Positions 29,261-38,530 of a DNA stretch of 64,000 nt are shown piece after piece (positions within the stretch are counted from its first letter, which is position 1; every line of letters begins with the position of its first letter). The notes beneath the pieces were generated by a model. That model was not told the DNA's origin and ran no database searches. It saw only the letters and a program-made list of their open reading frames with translations. Position numbers and translations under genes: made by a program. Origin of the DNA: Shewanella olleyana (GTDB lineage: Bacteria; Pseudomonadota; Gammaproteobacteria; Enterobacterales; Shewanellaceae); the NCBI RefSeq assembly GCF_023283825.1, contig NZ_JAKILD010000023.1:1-64000 (forward strand), written 5' to 3'.

Positions 29261-29836
29261 CTATTGCTTAATACCTTCAATAATAAGGTCTAAGGTTACA
29301 TTCGCTGATGCAGGACCTAAATCCATTTTTATCCCAAAGTCTTTCATCGCAAATTCAGTCGTTCCAGCAAAACCTGCGCGATAACCGCCCCATGGATCTT
29401 TACCTTCACCAATAAATTCTGCATCAATCGCAATGGGCTTAGTCACACCATTTAAGGTTAAGTTACCATTTAATACGATTTGTCCATTTCCCTTATCTTC
29501 GACGCCAGTCGATGTAAACTCTGCATTAGGGAATTTAGCCGTATTTAAAAAGTCGCTACCACGTAAATGCTTATCTCGCTCAGCATGATTTGAGTCAACA
29601 CTGGTGGTATTGATAGATACATTCACTTTTGAGTCAGTAACTTTATCAGCGTCGTAACTGAAGTTGCCACCAAAGTCATTAAATCGGCCAGCGACAAAAC
29701 TATAACCTAAATGGTTTACTTTGAACTGAATTGAAGCGTGAGCGCCTTGGGTATCAATAACATAATCCGCTGCATTTGCAGTCAATGGTAATAATAGTGC
29801 AGAGCCGATTAAGCCAGCGATAAGTTGCTTTTTCAT
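29261..29836 (-). CDS. yceI: YceI family periplasmic protein
   Basis: A 191-residue lipocalin-like protein of the YceI family that binds polyisoprenoid lipids in relatives. Signal peptide residues 1-22 ([18 protein letters not shown]). The mature part shows [44 protein letters not shown] and [12 protein letters not shown], all typical. Start at 29836 follows TAAGGAAATACC; the longer frame to 29860 is not needed. Cytochrome b561 lies upstream on the same strand, the common yceJ-yceI pairing. Confidence 0.93.
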   Translation of the reverse strand: MKKQLIAGLIGSALLLPLTANAADYVIDTQGAHASIQFKVNHLGYSFVAGRFNDFGGNFSYDADKVTDSKVNVSINTTSVDSNHAERDKHLRGSDFLNTAKFPNAEFTSTGVEDKGNGQIVLNGNLTLNGVTKPIAIDAEFIGEGKDPWGGYRAGFAGTTEFAMKDFGIKMDLGPASANVTLDLIIEGIKQ

Positions 29837-29968
29837 TTGGTATTTCCTTATTAAAATCACTTTGTCAGTTCGTGTTGTTTGTTAATCTAGATGTAAACGT
29901 TCAAACGCTATACTTGCGTTAATCATAAAGTGGGTTATTAAAATAGTTATTGAAACCTTGTTCATTTG

Positions 29969-30523
29969 TTACTTTTTAATAGGCTTGATGATCTTGGATA
30001 AAGTGCTGTCTTTATCAATCAGTTGATGCTTTATCGCACCAGCCGCATGAATGAATACAAGTGCAATTAAACTATAAGCTAAGTATTCATGAACAAGACC
30101 GGCGATATCTTCTTGGTTACTAATAAAACTGCCTAATGAAGGCACTTCAAACCAATCAAATACCATGATCCCTCGCCCATCTGCAGTTGATATCAAAAAA
30201 CCGCTGATCATGATGCATATCATTAAAAGATATAAGGCTCTGTGCGCCCATTTAGCTGCCTGTTGCTCCCAAGGCTTATGGTTTGAATGTGCTTGCGGTT
30301 TTACTGATATAAAACGCCATAGCAATCTTATTAACGTTACGGCAAGCAGTAAAAGGCCAACACTTTTATGAATATCTGGCGCTGTTTTATACCAACTACT
30401 GTAATAAGTTAGATCAACCATCCAAAAGCCTAAGCCAAATAAACCGATCACTGTTAATGCACTTATCCAATGAATAAGGATAGTGATTAACCCATAGCCC
30501 TTGTTCGTGTTTGTTAGCATCAA
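29969..30523 (-). CDS. Cytochrome b561 (YceJ-like)
   Basis: A 184-residue inner-membrane dihaem cytochrome b561 with four membrane segments. Probable haem ligands are histidines in LIHWISALT, DIHKSVGLLLL, GLVHEYLAYSL and FIHAAGAIKHQL. It likely passes electrons from the quinone pool to a periplasmic partner. It precedes yceI by 132 bases. The first two codons are both ATG, so the start may be one residue later. An ATTTTATAG inverted repeat lies 40 bases upstream. Confidence 0.9.
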   Translation of the reverse strand: MMLTNTNKGYGLITILIHWISALTVIGLFGLGFWMVDLTYYSSWYKTAPDIHKSVGLLLLAVTLIRLLWRFISVKPQAHSNHKPWEQQAAKWAHRALYLLMICIMISGFLISTADGRGIMVFDWFEVPSLGSFISNQEDIAGLVHEYLAYSLIALVFIHAAGAIKHQLIDKDSTLSKIIKPIKK

Positions 30524-30562
30524 GCTTGTCCCTTTCTTGTCCTGTTGATTACGCTGAAATTG

Positions 30563-30586
30563 ATTTTATAGAACAAACTATAAAAT
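30563..30586. promoter_or_regulatory. Inverted repeat ATTTTATAG...CTATAAAAT upstream of cytochrome b561
   Basis: A perfect 9-bp inverted repeat separated by AACAAA, 40 bases before the cytochrome b561 start. A third ATTTTATAG lies at 30617-30625. It could be an operator or overlapping promoter elements. The remaining gap (30524-30793) shows nothing else. Confidence 0.45.
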
Positions 30587-30793
30587 AAAATCGCAAAATT
30601 AAGTCGATACCATTCTATTTTATAGAAAGGTTTTACTCCTAGATTGATTTACACCTTCGAGTCTCTCAAGTTAGTGGTTGATGACTAGAACTGGCTTTAT
30701 CCAATATATAAGCCCTTTCATACTTTTTTAAGCTAAAAACCATCCAGTTTGGATACTTACTAGCCTAACGAATAAAAAGAATTAAAAAACCAC

Positions 30794-30820
30794 TTGCGCG
30801 ATTAAAATCATCCCTATAAT
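30794..30820 (+). promoter_or_regulatory. Promoter of the first tRNA-Phe/tRNA-Thr pair
   Basis: TTGCGC and TATAAT with a 15-base spacer, followed by a GC-rich stretch (GTGCGCACTCC) like the discriminator of growth-rate-regulated stable RNA promoters. The same arrangement recurs exactly 476 bases later. Confidence 0.65.
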
Positions 30821-30914
30821 ATGTGCGCACTCCAAACGAGACAGGCATTAACAACTTGTTTATAAGTTAAGTTATTACCTAGTTTGAAGTAGCAAACTAA
30901 CGCTTAGTTTAGTT

Positions 30915-30990
30915 GCCCGAATAGCTCAGTCGGTAGAGCAGAGGATTGAAAATCCTCGTGTCCCTGGTTCGATTCCGGGTTCGGGCACCA
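30915..30990 (+). tRNA. tRNA-Phe (GAA), copy 1
   Basis: A 76-base tRNA. The acceptor stem GCCCGAA pairs with TTCGGGC, CCA is encoded, the D-loop contains AGCTCAGTCGGTAGAGC, the anticodon loop is TTGAAAA (GAA), and the T-arm is CCTGGTTCGATTCCGGG. Part of a Phe-Thr pair sharing one promoter and terminator. Confidence 0.97.
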
Positions 30991-30995
30991 TATTA

Positions 30996-31071
<76 letters not shown>

Positions 31072-31082
31072 TATACAGAACA

Positions 31083-31106
31083 GCCACTCAATAGAGTGGC
31101 TTTTTT
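31083..31106 (+). terminator. Terminator of tRNA pair 1
   Basis: Stem GCCACTC / GAGTGGC with loop AATA, followed by TTTTTT. Confidence 0.92.
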
Positions 31107-31269
31107 GTGTCTGTAATTTAATTTTCTTATCGCTATATACTAGACTGTGATGCTGAGCTAAAAATCGACATAGCCTCGCAAAAATGAGCACTATTCACGT
31201 TGTCATGCAGGTAATTGCTCACTAATACAACATGCAGTTATATATCGGCGATAAAAGCTTAAAAACCAC

Positions 31270-31296
31270 TTGCAGAATGTAAACCAGCTCTATACT
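31270..31296 (+). promoter_or_regulatory. Promoter of the second tRNA pair
   Basis: TTGCAG and TATACT with a 15-base spacer and the same GTGCGCACTCC discriminator as the first promoter. The -10 differs from copy 1 by one base. Confidence 0.65.
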
Positions 31297-31390
31297 ATGT
31301 GCGCACTCCAAACGACACAGGCACTAACAACTTAGCTATAAGTTGGCTTAGTATCTAGTTTGAAGTAGCAAACTAACGCTTAGTTTAGTT

Positions 31391-31466
31391 GCCCGAATAG
31401 CTCAGTCGGTAGAGCAGAGGATTGAAAATCCTCGTGTCCCTGGTTCGATTCCGGGTTCGGGCACCA
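31391..31466 (+). tRNA. tRNA-Phe (GAA), copy 2
   Basis: Identical in sequence to the first tRNA-Phe, exactly 476 bases downstream. Anticodon loop TTGAAAA, CCA encoded. Confidence 0.97.
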
Positions 31467-31471
31467 TATTA

Positions 31472-31547
<76 letters not shown>

Positions 31548-31558
31548 TATACAGAACA

Positions 31559-31582
31559 GCCACTCAATAGAGTGGCTTTTTT
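31559..31582 (+). terminator. Terminator of tRNA pair 2
   Basis: Same hairpin as for pair 1 (GCCACTC / GAGTGGC, loop AATA) followed by TTTTTT. A partial relative, ACTCAATGAGTGGCTTTTTT, occurs again at about 32589-32608. Confidence 0.92.
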
Positions 31583-31959
31583 GTGTCTGAAATTCTTCCT
31601 ACCTATAGCTTCATCACTGTATAAACACTCCCTTACCTCTTCCTTTAAATAGAAAGGTTAGTTTTATCTGTCATATCCCTGCATTAGTTAGTGTTTAGCT
31701 TTCAAGCAACCATCAAATCAATATCTATACTGAAACGACATGACTCATATAAACACACCAAACCGCGACTTATTAAATCACTAATTTAACGACTACATTA
31801 TTAGTCGTTAATTTTAAAGCATCAAACTTAAATACTCAGTTACCTTGGTCCTACTTTAGGCTATGGCATCAGCTGCAAGTAAACTCAACATATTAGCTAT
31901 ATGAGCTGATGACGTTGCCCAAGCCAACATCAGTACTTTTACATTTAGTTTAATGGGTA

Positions 31960-32225
31960 TATACCCAAACAACCTGAAGATGCTCGATTTCAGCAAGAAT
32001 TTACACGCGTTTAGGCAAGGCATTGATTGCGGGTAATGGTTATTCCCTTTTCAAAATCAATAACGCAGCATAAACGCGTGTAAAACTTGCCCTCTGGGAG
32101 TTTCACCGTGTTCCCACTACGTTGTTGCGCTAATTTATAAGGGACCTACATTACCGCATTAACGCGCCTAGTATTGAAAACACGGTGAAGCTCTGAAACA
32201 CGTATCTTCAAGTTGTTTGGGTATA
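31960..32225. mobile_element. MITE-like element with TATACCCAAACAAC ends
   Basis: A 266-base element with inverted ends TATACCCAAACAACCTGAAG and CTTCAAGTTGTTTGGGTATA (one mismatch within these 20 bases). Inside are a second inverted pair (TTCACCGTGTT / AACACGGTGAA) and the core ATCAATAACGCAG, also found in the other MITE family here. No transposase. The rest of the 1.1-kb gap (31583-32695) has a weak plus-strand open frame at 32266-32496, which I do not accept as a gene. Confidence 0.75.
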
Positions 32226-32500
32226 AGACAACTAGATCGATTACATCGCTAAAGAGCTAGATAGTTTGAAGTCTAATTTGTTGAGAACATGTGTAATTGA
32301 CCTACCTCGGTACAAGCCAACCCCGACAAGCAACCGAACAACTAGCTCTGTGGGAGCTTTCGTCGTCTCATGCTGGCTTGATTTGTCTCATCAAGCGCTT
32401 GGTATATCCATTCCAATGGAAGCTCCTTTTGAAAGAGCGCAAGTGAGTTTGGAAAAGCGAAGTCATCAACATCAATATGCCTGTGTAACAACATAAAAAA

Positions 32501-32528
32501 TACCCTCAAATATAAATACTTGAGGGTA
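32501..32528 (-). terminator. Terminator downstream of the nuclease operon
   Basis: Stem TACCCTCAA / TTGAGGGTA with loop ATATAAATAC; the minus strand continues TTTTTTATG. It lies about 170 bases beyond the stop of the endonuclease gene. Confidence 0.75.
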
Positions 32529-32695
32529 TCTCAACCAACCACAGGATCAGTCAACTGATCAATTTGTTCTTAACTAATCGACGTTAACTCAATGAGTGGC
32601 TTTTTTATGTGTTATCAGCTTTTACTAAAACTCTTTAACTTGTACACAGAAGCAGTGAATCAATTTGCCACTGCAACTTTTACAAGCTAACACAA

Positions 32696-35302
32696 TTAAG
32701 ACATGCGACGACGCCAAAGCAGTGAAATAAGTACTAATAATCCAGCACCTAAACTACCTGCACCATCTGGCTTAGTCCAACCGTTTTCTGTCTCATTTTG
32801 GACATTAACATTTACAGAACTTACAAATTGTTCGTCACCATCAGTCACAACAAGTTGGAATACTAAAGCTTGATCCACAGAAACTTCTGGCGCAGTCACA
32901 TTAAGCACAAGTCCACTTGCTGAAAACTCAGCTGATTGACCTGATAACTGACTCCAGCTATAAGTTAAACCCGTTGGTTCATCTGCAATTGCAGCGGTAA
33001 TGACTGTAGCTTCACCTTGAGCTAACTCAGTGTTACCACTGTAGCTAATCTCAAAAGATAAAGGCACATTGACGACTTTAACTGTCACTGTTTGTGTCGC
33101 TTCAAGTGAGCCATCACTCACCGTTAGAACAAACTCTAATGCAGTATCAACTGTCACTTCAGGCGCTGTTAGCGATAAAACGGCACTTGTAGCCTCAAAC
33201 GTTAACTCAGGTCCACTAGTTTGTTCCCAAATAAAACTTAACTCACTACCCTCTTCAATGACTGTTGCTGATGCATCTAAAACAAAAGCACCGGTTTCAT
33301 TGACCATTTCTGGTGCAGTCACGATGATATCGACATCAAGCTCAGGATATAACGGATCACCACACTGGTCGCCGTATACTTGTTGAACCCATTCAGGATA
33401 ATCAATAAACGGGTTACGGTTACCTTGATATTTGTAAACAATATCATTGCGCAGTGTATCTCTAGCATCTACTGGATCTTGTTGATGCCATGTATATAGC
33501 GTACATAATTTGCCATGCAGCGGCTCATTATTTGATACTTCATCTGCAGTAGTGATACGGTCAACTGCTATCAAGTCAGGCATATTGCTGTCGTTGCCTT
33601 GATAACGAGTATCCATGTACATGATCATTCGTGCCACGTCGCCTTTGACTTCATCTCTAGGCTCAAAACAGCGAGCACCTGCGTCAAGGTAGTTACCTGG
33701 TGCTTCAGCAACTTCAACGCCTGTAGCACTACACTCATTAAAGTCATAGTTACTACGTGTTGAATTCACTTTTACATTGGTTGGACGTAAATGATGAGCA
33801 TCGGTATAACCTAATTGCGACTCACTCGGAAAACCATGACTTTTAGCCCAAACATGCTCACGGTTCCAATCACTAGTATTGCCACCGTTATTTTGCTTAG
33901 ACACTGATAAACCAGTATATAGTTCAATCACATTGCTGCTATTAGCAGGATCTTCATCAGAATATGAAAGCGCTGTCCACACTTGCTTATAAGTTAATTG
34001 TTGATGACCAGAAGCAATGATAGTGGAGATTGCATTTTTCATTGCTTGAGCATCTTCAAAACTACCACTTAATACATCGGTATAATACGCATTAGGTTCA
34101 AAGGTCTCAGGGTCTGCAACTGGAGTGAGTTCTTCACAACCAGAACAAGGGCCTAAGTCAGGATCTGGATCGACAGGTGTTTCACCACATGCGCTTTCTC
34201 CAGCACAGCCTAAACCATCAGCTGTATCTTTATCAAAGGTAACCCACTGGTTATTATCACCAGGGAATTCTGCGCTAGCGTCGGTATCACCCATGGTGAC
34301 ACTTTCTTTGCGTCTTAAGGTTTTATCTTTGGTTGAGAAGTTGGCATCATTTGGATCAGTCCATTCTGAACCAGGATCTTCACCTAATTTACCTAAACGG
34401 TCGATAACAACATCGTCTTTATATAGTACTAGTGCGTCATCACCGTTAAAGTAAGTCACTGTCGATTCAGTGCCTACTTTAAACGCATCATCAGCACCGC
34501 TGTTATGAAATACAATACTTTCGCCAGCAACTAACATACCAGTTAAGGTTTCAGTGTTGCCTGCATCTGTGCTGCCATTGCCATAAAGACTCAGCGTATA
34601 TACTGCAGCATCTAAATCAATGTCACTGCCACCAACATTTGAAAGCTCAACGGCTTTATTACTACCACCCCCTTCAACATATTCGGTGATAAGTAATACA
34701 CCTGGCTCGGCAGTACATGCTCCTTCTCCAGGGCAACCTAAACCATCGCTAGTGTCTTTATCAAACACAACCCACTGGTTATCTGTACCTGGGAAGTCTG
34801 CTGAAGCATTCGTATCACCTGTGGTGATGTTCGCTTTGCGTCTTAAGGTTTTATCCTTGGTAGAAAAATTAGCATCGTTAGGATCAGTCCACTCTGAGCC
34901 AGGATCTTCTCCAAGCTTTCCGAAGCGGTCGATAACCACACCATCTTTAGTCAGTAATAAAGCGTCATCACCATTAAAGTAAGTTACGGTTGACTCAATG
35001 CCCACTTTGAAAACATCTTCAGCACTAGCATTGTGATAAACAATACTGCTACCTGCTGCTAATGTACCGGTTAAAATCGACGAATTACCAGCGTCAGTTG
35101 AGCCGTTAGAATAGAGAGTTATTGCATACTGCGCTGCATCAAGATCAATGCTGCTACTCCCGAGGTTTGAGATTTCAACGGCTTTATTACTACCGCCACC
35201 CTCAACATATTCAGTGATAACTAAATCAGCGTTTGCAGTAGCTGAAGAAACTGCTAGCAGTAGGGCAACAGTTTTAGCGACTGCATTAATTTTATTATTC
35301 AT
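32696..35302 (-). CDS. Extracellular endonuclease I-type nuclease with two lamin-tail domains
   Basis: An 868-residue secreted protein. Signal peptide residues 1-25. Two lamin-tail domains (about 25-190 and 205-375) begin VLLITEYVEGGGSNKAVE or similar and share EWTDPNDANFSTKDKTLRR. An endonuclease I domain (about 410-660) follows with NREHVWAKSHGFP near residue 480, DAHHLRPTNVKVNSTRSN and KGDVARMIMYMDTRY. Two PKD/REJ-like beta domains (about 665-850) come next. The C-terminus (GAGSLGAGLLVLISLLWRRR) is a GlyGly-CTERM-like tail: glycine/serine patch, hydrophobic helix, arginines. It probably degrades extracellular DNA. It follows the ExeM-like gene by 63 bases. Confidence 0.88.
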   Translation of the reverse strand: MNNKINAVAKTVALLLAVSSATANADLVITEYVEGGGSNKAVEISNLGSSSIDLDAAQYAITLYSNGSTDAGNSSILTGTLAAGSSIVYHNASAEDVFKVGIESTVTYFNGDDALLLTKDGVVIDRFGKLGEDPGSEWTDPNDANFSTKDKTLRRKANITTGDTNASADFPGTDNQWVVFDKDTSDGLGCPGEGACTAEPGVLLITEYVEGGGSNKAVELSNVGGSDIDLDAAVYTLSLYGNGSTDAGNTETLTGMLVAGESIVFHNSGADDAFKVGTESTVTYFNGDDALVLYKDDVVIDRLGKLGEDPGSEWTDPNDANFSTKDKTLRRKESVTMGDTDASAEFPGDNNQWVTFDKDTADGLGCAGESACGETPVDPDPDLGPCSGCEELTPVADPETFEPNAYYTDVLSGSFEDAQAMKNAISTIIASGHQQLTYKQVWTALSYSDEDPANSSNVIELYTGLSVSKQNNGGNTSDWNREHVWAKSHGFPSESQLGYTDAHHLRPTNVKVNSTRSNYDFNECSATGVEVAEAPGNYLDAGARCFEPRDEVKGDVARMIMYMDTRYQGNDSNMPDLIAVDRITTADEVSNNEPLHGKLCTLYTWHQQDPVDARDTLRNDIVYKYQGNRNPFIDYPEWVQQVYGDQCGDPLYPELDVDIIVTAPEMVNETGAFVLDASATVIEEGSELSFIWEQTSGPELTFEATSAVLSLTAPEVTVDTALEFVLTVSDGSLEATQTVTVKVVNVPLSFEISYSGNTELAQGEATVITAAIADEPTGLTYSWSQLSGQSAEFSASGLVLNVTAPEVSVDQALVFQLVVTDGDEQFVSSVNVNVQNETENGWTKPDGAGSLGAGLLVLISLLWRRRMS

Positions 35303-35365
35303 AGTCGTATCTTTTTGTTAGTTGATGAAGTGCAGCCTGAGCTGCACCTCAACTTAGGGTTCAAC

Positions 35366-38300
35366 TTACTTGCGATTACGGCGACGAAGCGTCGCTAATC
35401 CCAACAGACTCAGTAGGCTTATTAATCCAGTGCTACCACCGCTGCCATCATGTTTTTCTTCTTTGATGTCAGCCACGAGTGCATCTCGACTTGCGATATT
35501 GATGTCTAACGTTACGGTTGAACCGTCAACAACTTTACCTTCTCGCTCAAGTGTCACTTTTGCTGAAAAACGCGCAGATGGTGCACCAAAAACTTCAAAG
35601 TTCACTAAAGTTTCGCTGTCTTGAGTTAACACCACATTCGGTTCAACCAATTGGCTCATATCCAATTTTGCTTCATCGTCTTTTGGAGTGAGTTTAATTT
35701 TGGCAATATCACCAGCCATTGCGCCAGCGGCTTCAGGGATCTGATAAGGCACTTTGACTAATTTATTCAGCTTAGTTAGATGAATAGGTGTATTTGAATC
35801 ACTTTCACCAGGCATGTAGCTTAACGTGACTAAAGCAGGGTCATGATCAGAAGAGCGGAAATGATCTTCAGCATAGAACTTGTTGTATTCATTGCTGTAG
35901 TCACCTTTATACTCATTGTTATAATCGTAAAGGCTCGATTCTGCGGCATTAATATGCCAATCAGAAGCATCAAGTACACGATTTTCTAACGATGGAGAAA
36001 TTAAGATATGGTCCAATGAACCTACTTCGTCGTTATAAGAATAACTCCAAGGCGTTTTACCCTTTGCTTCAAATACTTTAGAAATGATATCGATGTAACC
36101 ATAGCTTTGCGTAATCGCAACAGGCGAACCGTCACTATTAAACTGTGGCTTACTTCCAACAAACGTATGACTTGCAGTCATTAACGTTTTATTGCGAGGG
36201 TTTTCAGTTAATACCAGCAATGGATCTTCTTGAGCGTAAGCATTTAAATCGCCCAAGATAATGCTATCACCTTCCACTGATTTCAATTCTTCAGCTAAAT
36301 GCACCGCACCTGAGATACGGAATTCAGAACACGAGCCTTGGAAGTCAAGATCTGGTGCATCGTCTTCCCACTTAGTTGCATCGCCAAACTCAACGCCTTG
36401 CCAATCTTCCCAACATGTTGAACCTTTAGATTTAAAGTGGTTAACCGCTAACGTTAAACGTTTACCAGTTTGATTTACAATAAAGGTCACAACAAGTGCA
36501 TCACGATGATAATTTTGACCACTCTCTAAAATCTCATCTCGGCCATCTTTAATGACTTCGTTGTTGTCATTTACAATAGTAGGTGCCTTTTGTTGTGGCA
36601 TAGTCACAACGCGAGTACGTTCAATACTCATCTTACTTGGACGATAAATAATGCCTGTTGCAATCGCATCAGAGCCCAGGGCATCTAACTCATCAAGTAT
36701 TTGGTTGCCATTGTGGTCAAAGCCTACAAACACATAACGATTCTCAGTCGAGTAAGGCTTGTCATGGTTGTTGGCATATTCATCGTTGTAGTAAACATTC
36801 ACTTCATTGACTAGATCTGCAATGGCACTTTTAAGGCCGTAACCATTGTTTTCAATCTCCATCAAACCGACAACGTCAGCATCAAGCGCACGAAGCGCTT
36901 CAACTAATTTTGTTTTCTGTTGAATGAATTCATTGTAGGTATCTGCACCACGGCTTTGGCCGAATTGGTTTTGATCGCCACCAAATGGTGAATTGAAATA
37001 GTTGAACAGGTTTTGACTTGCAATACGGATAGCAAATTCATCACCTTCCGTCGTTTCATCAATATCAGGGATATCTGTTCTTGGTAAGTTGTGAATGAAG
37101 TTATCGCTCGTTAGCTCATTCGTTACTGTTAAGCTGTAATCGCCAAAACTATAACTTATAACACCTTCCATACCGACAACACTATCATCGATACGAACAT
37201 AGTTATCTTGAGGAGCTATGCCAAAATTAGGAAAATAAGGGATATCATCATTACCCGCTTTAGTCGCACTTTCTATGACTAAACGATAATCATCATTTTG
37301 TGCAGCAGCTGCAATAGATTCTGGTGTACCTGCGACATTAAGCTGATTTGGCTGCATGTTAGGTCGCATATATGCCAAAGTCATATTATTGCGGTAACTA
37401 TCGTAGTTAAAACTGAAACTACGTGACACTCGCATATCTTGCTTGCCCTCATCTTGAGGACGCATATCTTCAGGTAGGTTAACCAACATGCCTTCATAGC
37501 GTGCTAGTGTTGTCTCAAAAGAACCTCCATCAGAGTCTAAAATTTCGATGTCGGTCGCAACTGTAGGAGTAAACTCACTGTTAGTCACTTCCCAACTTTC
37601 AGCACTTAATTGTGTCTGGCCATAACTTTCAGCAACATCACTGCCCAAGCAAACCGTACGACCCACTAACTCGCTGTCAGCACTACCACTTTCAACAAAG
37701 ATGCCGTCAGAGGTTAATGGATTACCATCAGACACTTCATCACGTAAGTAGAAACCCTTCTTTGGAATATCGACAACTGCAGTAACAACACCTTGAACAG
37801 CGACATTTTCACCTTTAAGCGGTGACTCTCCACCAGTACCTTGAATGTCACTAATTCGGGTTAAATCGACACAAAAGAATGGTTCATAAGAGTCGGCAAG
37901 GTTAGGAGTCCCTACCGTGCTCATATCTAATGGAGTTATCACTTCCCATTGTGATGCATCAAATGTGCTTGAAGGCGCAGGAGCATTACCTTCGCTATCT
38001 TGGCGACGTCGTAATGTTGTATCTTCAGCCCAAACACTGGTGTTGTCGGCAGCGCCTACTCGATCGATTATGATATCGCCATTTTTAATGTAAAAACCGT
38101 CATTACCACTTAAATAAAAATCACTGTAATTTCCGTTACCTTCACCTATGACATATGTGCCACCATTGTCAGTAATAATCTGCTTATATTCATCACTGGC
38201 AGCAACGTTTAATACTACTACTGATTTGCCTGCTTCAACTGTTATGCCAGTTAATAATGGCTCACCAGCAGCTGACAGCATTTGATTTTCATATTTACCA

Positions 38301-38497
38301 TTACCCCACATAAATGCGGCAGTATCATTGGTAAAGGTGAATGATTCAGTAGCGTGAGTATTGGTAATTTCAACAGAGCCGACTTCAGCTCCATAGTTTT
38401 TTTGCACCATTTCGGTGATCAATAGATCATTAACACCTGCGTTAGCACCGACGCTAATAACACTGGCTATGGCCAGCGAAAGAAAACTTTTCTTCAT
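35366..38497 (-). CDS. ExeM/NucH family extracellular endonuclease
   Basis: A 1043-residue secreted nuclease. Signal peptide (residues 1-20, ending SVGANA), lamin-tail domain (about 20-200, with WAEDTTLRRRQ), an OB-fold region (about 215-330, KGENVAVQGVVTAVVD) and an endonuclease/exonuclease/phosphatase domain (about 490-900). The last shows IRIASQNLFNYFNSP, VVGLMEIENNGYG, LAVNHFKSKGS, ILGDLNAYAQEDP and FRSSDHDPALVTL. The C-terminal GGSTGLISLLSLLGLATLRR is a clear GlyGly-CTERM (rhombosortase) tail. Shewanella ExeM acts on extracellular DNA in biofilms; a similar role is inferred. It lies between a porin gene and a second nuclease gene on the same strand. Confidence 0.9.
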   Translation of the reverse strand: MKKSFLSLAIASVISVGANAGVNDLLITEMVQKNYGAEVGSVEITNTHATESFTFTNDTAAFMWGNGKYENQMLSAAGEPLLTGITVEAGKSVVVLNVAASDEYKQIITDNGGTYVIGEGNGNYSDFYLSGNDGFYIKNGDIIIDRVGAADNTSVWAEDTTLRRRQDSEGNAPAPSSTFDASQWEVITPLDMSTVGTPNLADSYEPFFCVDLTRISDIQGTGGESPLKGENVAVQGVVTAVVDIPKKGFYLRDEVSDGNPLTSDGIFVESGSADSELVGRTVCLGSDVAESYGQTQLSAESWEVTNSEFTPTVATDIEILDSDGGSFETTLARYEGMLVNLPEDMRPQDEGKQDMRVSRSFSFNYDSYRNNMTLAYMRPNMQPNQLNVAGTPESIAAAAQNDDYRLVIESATKAGNDDIPYFPNFGIAPQDNYVRIDDSVVGMEGVISYSFGDYSLTVTNELTSDNFIHNLPRTDIPDIDETTEGDEFAIRIASQNLFNYFNSPFGGDQNQFGQSRGADTYNEFIQQKTKLVEALRALDADVVGLMEIENNGYGLKSAIADLVNEVNVYYNDEYANNHDKPYSTENRYVFVGFDHNGNQILDELDALGSDAIATGIIYRPSKMSIERTRVVTMPQQKAPTIVNDNNEVIKDGRDEILESGQNYHRDALVVTFIVNQTGKRLTLAVNHFKSKGSTCWEDWQGVEFGDATKWEDDAPDLDFQGSCSEFRISGAVHLAEELKSVEGDSIILGDLNAYAQEDPLLVLTENPRNKTLMTASHTFVGSKPQFNSDGSPVAITQSYGYIDIISKVFEAKGKTPWSYSYNDEVGSLDHILISPSLENRVLDASDWHINAAESSLYDYNNEYKGDYSNEYNKFYAEDHFRSSDHDPALVTLSYMPGESDSNTPIHLTKLNKLVKVPYQIPEAAGAMAGDIAKIKLTPKDDEAKLDMSQLVEPNVVLTQDSETLVNFEVFGAPSARFSAKVTLEREGKVVDGSTVTLDINIASRDALVADIKEEKHDGSGGSTGLISLLSLLGLATLRRRNRK

Positions 38498-38530
38498 AGT
38501 AAACTCGATAATTAATTACTTGGAATGATT

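Noticed and set aside
32266..32496. 76-codon plus-strand frame
   Set aside because: No ribosome binding site, no recognised family, and low-complexity composition beside a MITE. It is probably non-coding or a remnant.
34125..34982. Plus-strand serine/proline-rich frames opposite the endonuclease gene
   Set aside because: They are antisense shadows of the duplicated lamin-tail modules, which is why the two frames resemble each other.
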